From the NCBI GenBank assembly GCA_009927375.1, contig RFNE01000196.1:1-9006 (forward strand): 9,006 nucleotides of DNA. Direction: 5' to 3'. The position numbers were made by a program, and so were the translations under genes. The notes under the pieces are model-generated. The model saw only the letters and a list, made by a program, of their open reading frames with translations. It searched no databases and was not told the DNA's origin. Numbering within the stretch: position 1 is the stretch's first letter; the number at the start of each line of letters is the position of its first letter. The stretch is from Actinomycetota bacterium (GTDB lineage Bacteria; Actinomycetota; Acidimicrobiia; Acidimicrobiales; Ilumatobacteraceae). Below are positions 6,804-9,006 of the stretch, piece after piece.

Positions 6804-7414
6804 AGGTCCTCCTCCATGTTCATCTCCGTTCCACGTGCCGACACCCACTTCCAACGACCAGACTCGAGGGCGATCTCCCAGCGCGTGCGTGCGGAGACCA
6901 CCGCGTCGTCGACGATGATCGGGTTCGTCGTGAACCCGATGGCGTCGTTCGAGTGACCAAGATCGAACAACACCACCGAGTCCAACGAACATGTGTGCAC
7001 GACGGCACGTCCGATGTCCGTCACCTCGATCGATTCGATGCGATAGCGGAACTCACCGATTCCAGGAAGGGTGCGAAATCCTGCCTCGACGCGTTCGGTC
7101 ATCAAGTTGGCGAGGAAACTGCGGTATTCGCTCCCACTTGCCGTGATCTGAGTGATGGCGCAGCGATCAGGGCGTTCACCACAGCGAATCCGCTCGCTGA
7201 TCGCAGTGGCAAAGTCGCGCGTGATCGCCGTACGTGAGTTCGAACTCGCCATGGCGTCTTGGGAATCAACTGTCGGCGTTGGCACCGGCTCATCGATCAC
7301 GCTGATCGGGTCAATCTCAGCGGATGTCGGCCGCCAGGTGTTCGCCTCTGGATCGCTCGCACAACCGAGCAGTCCGACGAGGACGATGAGGAACAGTGGT
7401 GATGATCGGGACAA
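6782..7414 (-). CDS. Putative lipoprotein of unknown function
   Basis: A 210-residue protein starting with TTG at 7414, chosen because GGAGG (7424-7420) sits 5 bases upstream and because it gives a compact lipoprotein signal: MSRSSPLFLIVLVGLLGC, with a lipobox LLGC and lipidated Cys18. A flexible Pro/Thr/Ser-rich linker (about 20-60) would tether the rest to the outer face of the membrane. The C-terminal half has alternating strands (FRYRIESIEV, GRAVVHTCSLDSVVLF, ARTRWEIALESGRWKW), which resembles an NTF2-like or DUF-type accessory fold; this is only a guess. Cysteines at 78, 85, 142 and 205 could pair. The same frame stays open far upstream across the antisense of the helD-like gene, but that part is not coding. 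It is the first gene of a two-gene unit with the secreted PKD-like protein, which starts inside its last codons. Confidence 0.72.
   Translation of the reverse strand: MSRSSPLFLIVLVGLLGCASDPEANTWRPTSAEIDPISVIDEPVPTPTVDSQDAMASSNSRTAITRDFATAISERIRCGERPDRCAITQITASGSEYRSFLANLMTERVEAGFRTLPGIGEFRYRIESIEVTDIGRAVVHTCSLDSVVLFDLGHSNDAIGFTTNPIIVDDAVVSARTRWEIALESGRWKWVSARGTEMNMEEDLCGFDVD
6807..6815 (-). promoter_or_regulatory. Strong ribosome binding site for the secreted protein inside the lipoprotein gene
   Basis: On the minus strand GGAGGAGGA runs from 6815 to 6807, just before the GTG start at 6803 and within the last codons of the lipoprotein gene. It fixes the start of the secreted protein immediately before its signal peptide and argues for co-translation of the pair. 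Confidence 0.65.
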
Positions 7415-7525
7415 CTCTGCCTCCGCCGATAGCAGTGATGTGACGATGGGGATGTGTGTGCAGAGTGTGGCACGAGGTATTGATTCCGTGCACGGTCGAG
7501 GTGCAAGTTGCTGACGGTAGAGTTG
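7415..7525. promoter_or_regulatory. Divergent intergenic region between the lipoprotein and helD-like genes
   Basis: This 111 bp gap, the longest in the window, separates two divergent genes and should hold promoters for both. On the plus strand TAGAGT (7518-7523) fits a TAnnnT -10 element and would start a transcript a few bases before the second in-frame ATG at 7538; no matching -35 is seen. On the minus strand TTGCAC (7506-7501) could be a -35, but the -10 region behind it is weak. GGAGG at 7424-7420 is the lipoprotein's ribosome binding site. No clear operator, hairpin or RNA element was found. Confidence 0.35.
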
Positions 7526-9006
7526 ATGAACCCCAAAATGAGCTATCCGCACCCCGACCACGAGGCCGAACAGGCCCACATCGACCGAGCGTACGAGTGC
7601 CTCGAACGCTCCAAGACCGACGCCTGGCGCATCCGCGACCTGAACGAGGCGAGCACCGGGGGCACCTTCCAGGCCCGCTACGAGCGCAATGCCTTCGACG
7701 AGCAGCTGCTCGCACGCCTCACTCAGCTCGACCTCGGGGACGCCGCCCTCGTCTTCGGGCGCATCGACCGGACCGCAGAGGGGGACGCGGGACTCGAGAG
7801 TTTCCACATCGGTCGTCTCGCGGTCGCGGATCTCGATCGCGAGCCGGTCGTCGTCGACTGGCGCGCGCCGGTGGCCGAGCCGTTCTACCGTGCGACGGGT
7901 CGCGAGCCGATGGGGCTCGTTCGACGTCGTCACTTCGCCGTTGAGGGACGCACGTTGCTCGGGATCGAAGACGAATTGTTCGGCGAAGGACACCTCGGCG
8001 TCGGTCACGACGAGGGACTGACGAGCGTCGTCGGCCGCGAGGGCATCCGCGGATACAGCACGCTGCTCACCGCGCTCAGTCGTGGTCGCACCGGTCAACT
8101 CGGCGACATCGTCGCGACGATCCAGTCGGAGCAGGACGAGATCATTCGCGCACCGCACGCGGGCGTGCTCGTCGTGCAGGGTGGTCCGGGAACCGGCAAG
8201 ACCGTCGTCGCGCTGCACCGCGCCGCATATCTGTTGTACACGCATCGTTTCCCGCTCGAGGATCAAGGCGTGCTTGTCATCGGACCGAACCGTGTGTTCC
8301 TTCGCTACATCGAACGCGTGTTGCCGTCGCTCGGTGAAGCAGGGGTCGAACAGAAGGTGCTCGCGGACCTCGTTCCCGGGCACCGCATCGGCCTGCGCGA
8401 GTCGAATGAGACCCGCCGCGTGAAGGGCGACGTGCGCATGGCACGTGTCGTCGCGAATGCGATCCGTGATCGCGAGCGACCGCTGCGCGAAGACCTCGTC
8501 ATTCCATATGGCGCGAGCAACCTGCGTCTGCGCGCCAAGGAGAGCGCTCGCATCGTCAAGGACGCACGTCGCCGATATCGGCGACACAACGCCGCATGTC
8601 GCTTCGTCGAGACCGAAGTGGTTGCAGCCATGGCCGCAACCGGCCGCAATCCCGACGTGGACCTCGAGGCGCTGCGTGAGGGCCTGCGAGACATCGTCGA
8701 GTTCCGCGCGGCAATCACGCGCATGTGGCCGATCCTCACACCCGGTGAGTTGTTGCACGATCTCTTCGGCTCGGCGGCACTGTTGCGCCTCGCGTGTGAG
8801 GGCGTGCTCACCACCGATGAACGCGACGCGCTGCATCGACCACGCAGTTCATCGCTCGGCGAGGTGGTGTGGTCGGAGAGCGACGTCGCGCTCCTGGATG
8901 AGGCGCTTGCCGGACTCGGCCCACGCCCGCGCAAGAGCGGTCGAATCAATGAGGCTGACGAGGTTCGCTCGTACGGTCACATCGTGATCGACGAGGTGCA
9001 GGACCT
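7526..9006 (+). CDS. helD: HelD-like ATPase (RNA polymerase recycling factor / UvrD-Rep superfamily 1), 3' end outside window
   Basis: 493 complete codons run open to the window edge, about the first two thirds of a HelD protein (usually 700-800 residues). HelD enters the channels of RNA polymerase and uses ATP to pry off nucleic acids; related HelR proteins give rifampicin tolerance in actinobacteria. Visible in order: an N-terminal region (10-65) with the ATYERN-like GGTFQARYERNAF; ESFHIGRLAVADLDREPVVV leading into the HelD signature DWRAPVAEPFYRAT (111-124); the Q-motif-like IQSEQDEIIRAP (199-210); Walker A GGPGTGKT (219-226, Lys225); VLVIGPNRVFLRYIERVLPSLG; an inserted, Arg-rich helical region (about 290-470); and Walker B IVIDEVQD (486-493) at the edge. 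ATG 7526 is used; ATG 7538 is an alternative, and neither has a strong ribosome binding site, so leaderless initiation is possible. It is divergent from the lipoprotein gene. Family is firm; class and any antibiotic role are inferred. Confidence 0.92.
   Translation, partial: MNPKMSYPHPDHEAEQAHIDRAYECLERSKTDAWRIRDLNEASTGGTFQARYERNAFDEQLLARLTQLDLGDAALVFGRIDRTAEGDAGLESFHIGRLAVADLDREPVVVDWRAPVAEPFYRATGREPMGLVRRRHFAVEGRTLLGIEDELFGEGHLGVGHDEGLTSVVGREGIRGYSTLLTALSRGRTGQLGDIVATIQSEQDEIIRAPHAGVLVVQGGPGTGKTVVALHRAAYLLYTHRFPLEDQGVLVIGPNRVFLRYIERVLPSLGEAGVEQKVLADLVPGHRIGLRESNETRRVKGDVRMARVVANAIRDRERPLREDLVIPYGASNLRLRAKESARIVKDARRRYRRHNAACRFVETEVVAAMAATGRNPDVDLEALREGLRDIVEFRAAITRMWPILTPGELLHDLFGSAALLRLACEGVLTTDERDALHRPRSSSLGEVVWSESDVALLDEALAGLGPRPRKSGRINEADEVRSYGHIVIDEVQD

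Noticed and set aside
6804..6992. Longer start of the secreted protein at 6992
   Set aside because: It would put 63 Arg- and Gly-rich residues before an otherwise ideal signal peptide and ignore the strong ribosome binding site at 6815-6807.
7415..8836. Long open minus-strand frame extending the lipoprotein gene upstream to 8836
   Set aside because: It lies antisense to the helD-like gene, whose protein has clear family motifs. The open frame follows from high-GC codon bias. The lipoprotein has its own ribosome binding site and signal peptide at 7414.

Overview
The window reads as high-GC actinobacterial DNA. Genes are tightly packed, GTG and TTG starts are used, and the set includes a heliorhodopsin, a HelD-type RNA polymerase recycling ATPase and a large D-aminoacylase-like amidohydrolase. 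Heliorhodopsins are largely confined to single-membrane (monoderm) prokaryotes, and this gene mix suits Acidimicrobiia-like or related aquatic or soil Actinobacteria. The lineage is inferred, because no rRNA or other marker gene is present.

Layout. (1) 1-750 (+): C-terminal third or so of an arylsulfatase cut by the window edge. (2) 802-1368 (+): DinB-fold putative metalloenzyme; its stop codon shares the bases CTAG with the stop of the gene converging on it. (3) 4591-1365 (-): a three-gene operon of a basic-tailed protein of unknown function, a fumarylacetoacetate-hydrolase (FAH) family enzyme and an N-acyl-D-amino-acid-deacylase-like amidohydrolase, with gaps of 11 and 30 bp. (4) 4673-5949 (+): a YbaK/EbsC Cys-tRNA deacylase followed 9 bp later by a heliorhodopsin. 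(5) 7414-5955 (-): a lipoprotein and a secreted PKD-like protein that overlap by 22 bp and converge on the heliorhodopsin with a 5 bp gap. (6) 7526-9006 (+): N-terminal 493 residues of a HelD-like ATPase, cut by the right edge at its Walker B motif.

The most notable item is the heliorhodopsin. Its reading frame is broken by an apparent one-base deletion inside the first membrane helix, next to a CC at 5268-5269. Restoring one C gives a 252-residue protein carrying the family hallmarks: the FRWVEY counterion motif with Glu at 107, and the retinal-binding Lys at 238 in the last helix. A gene finder would call only a truncated protein here, or miss the N-terminus. The gene may be a recent pseudogene or the sequence may hold a base-calling error.

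The FAH/amidohydrolase operon suggests catabolism of small carboxylate or N-acyl compounds. The lipoprotein and PKD-like pair is an uncharacterised exported module. No tRNA, rRNA, CRISPR array, insertion sequence or obvious horizontally acquired island is visible. There is no gene-free stretch above 300 bases; the longest gap is 111 bp.
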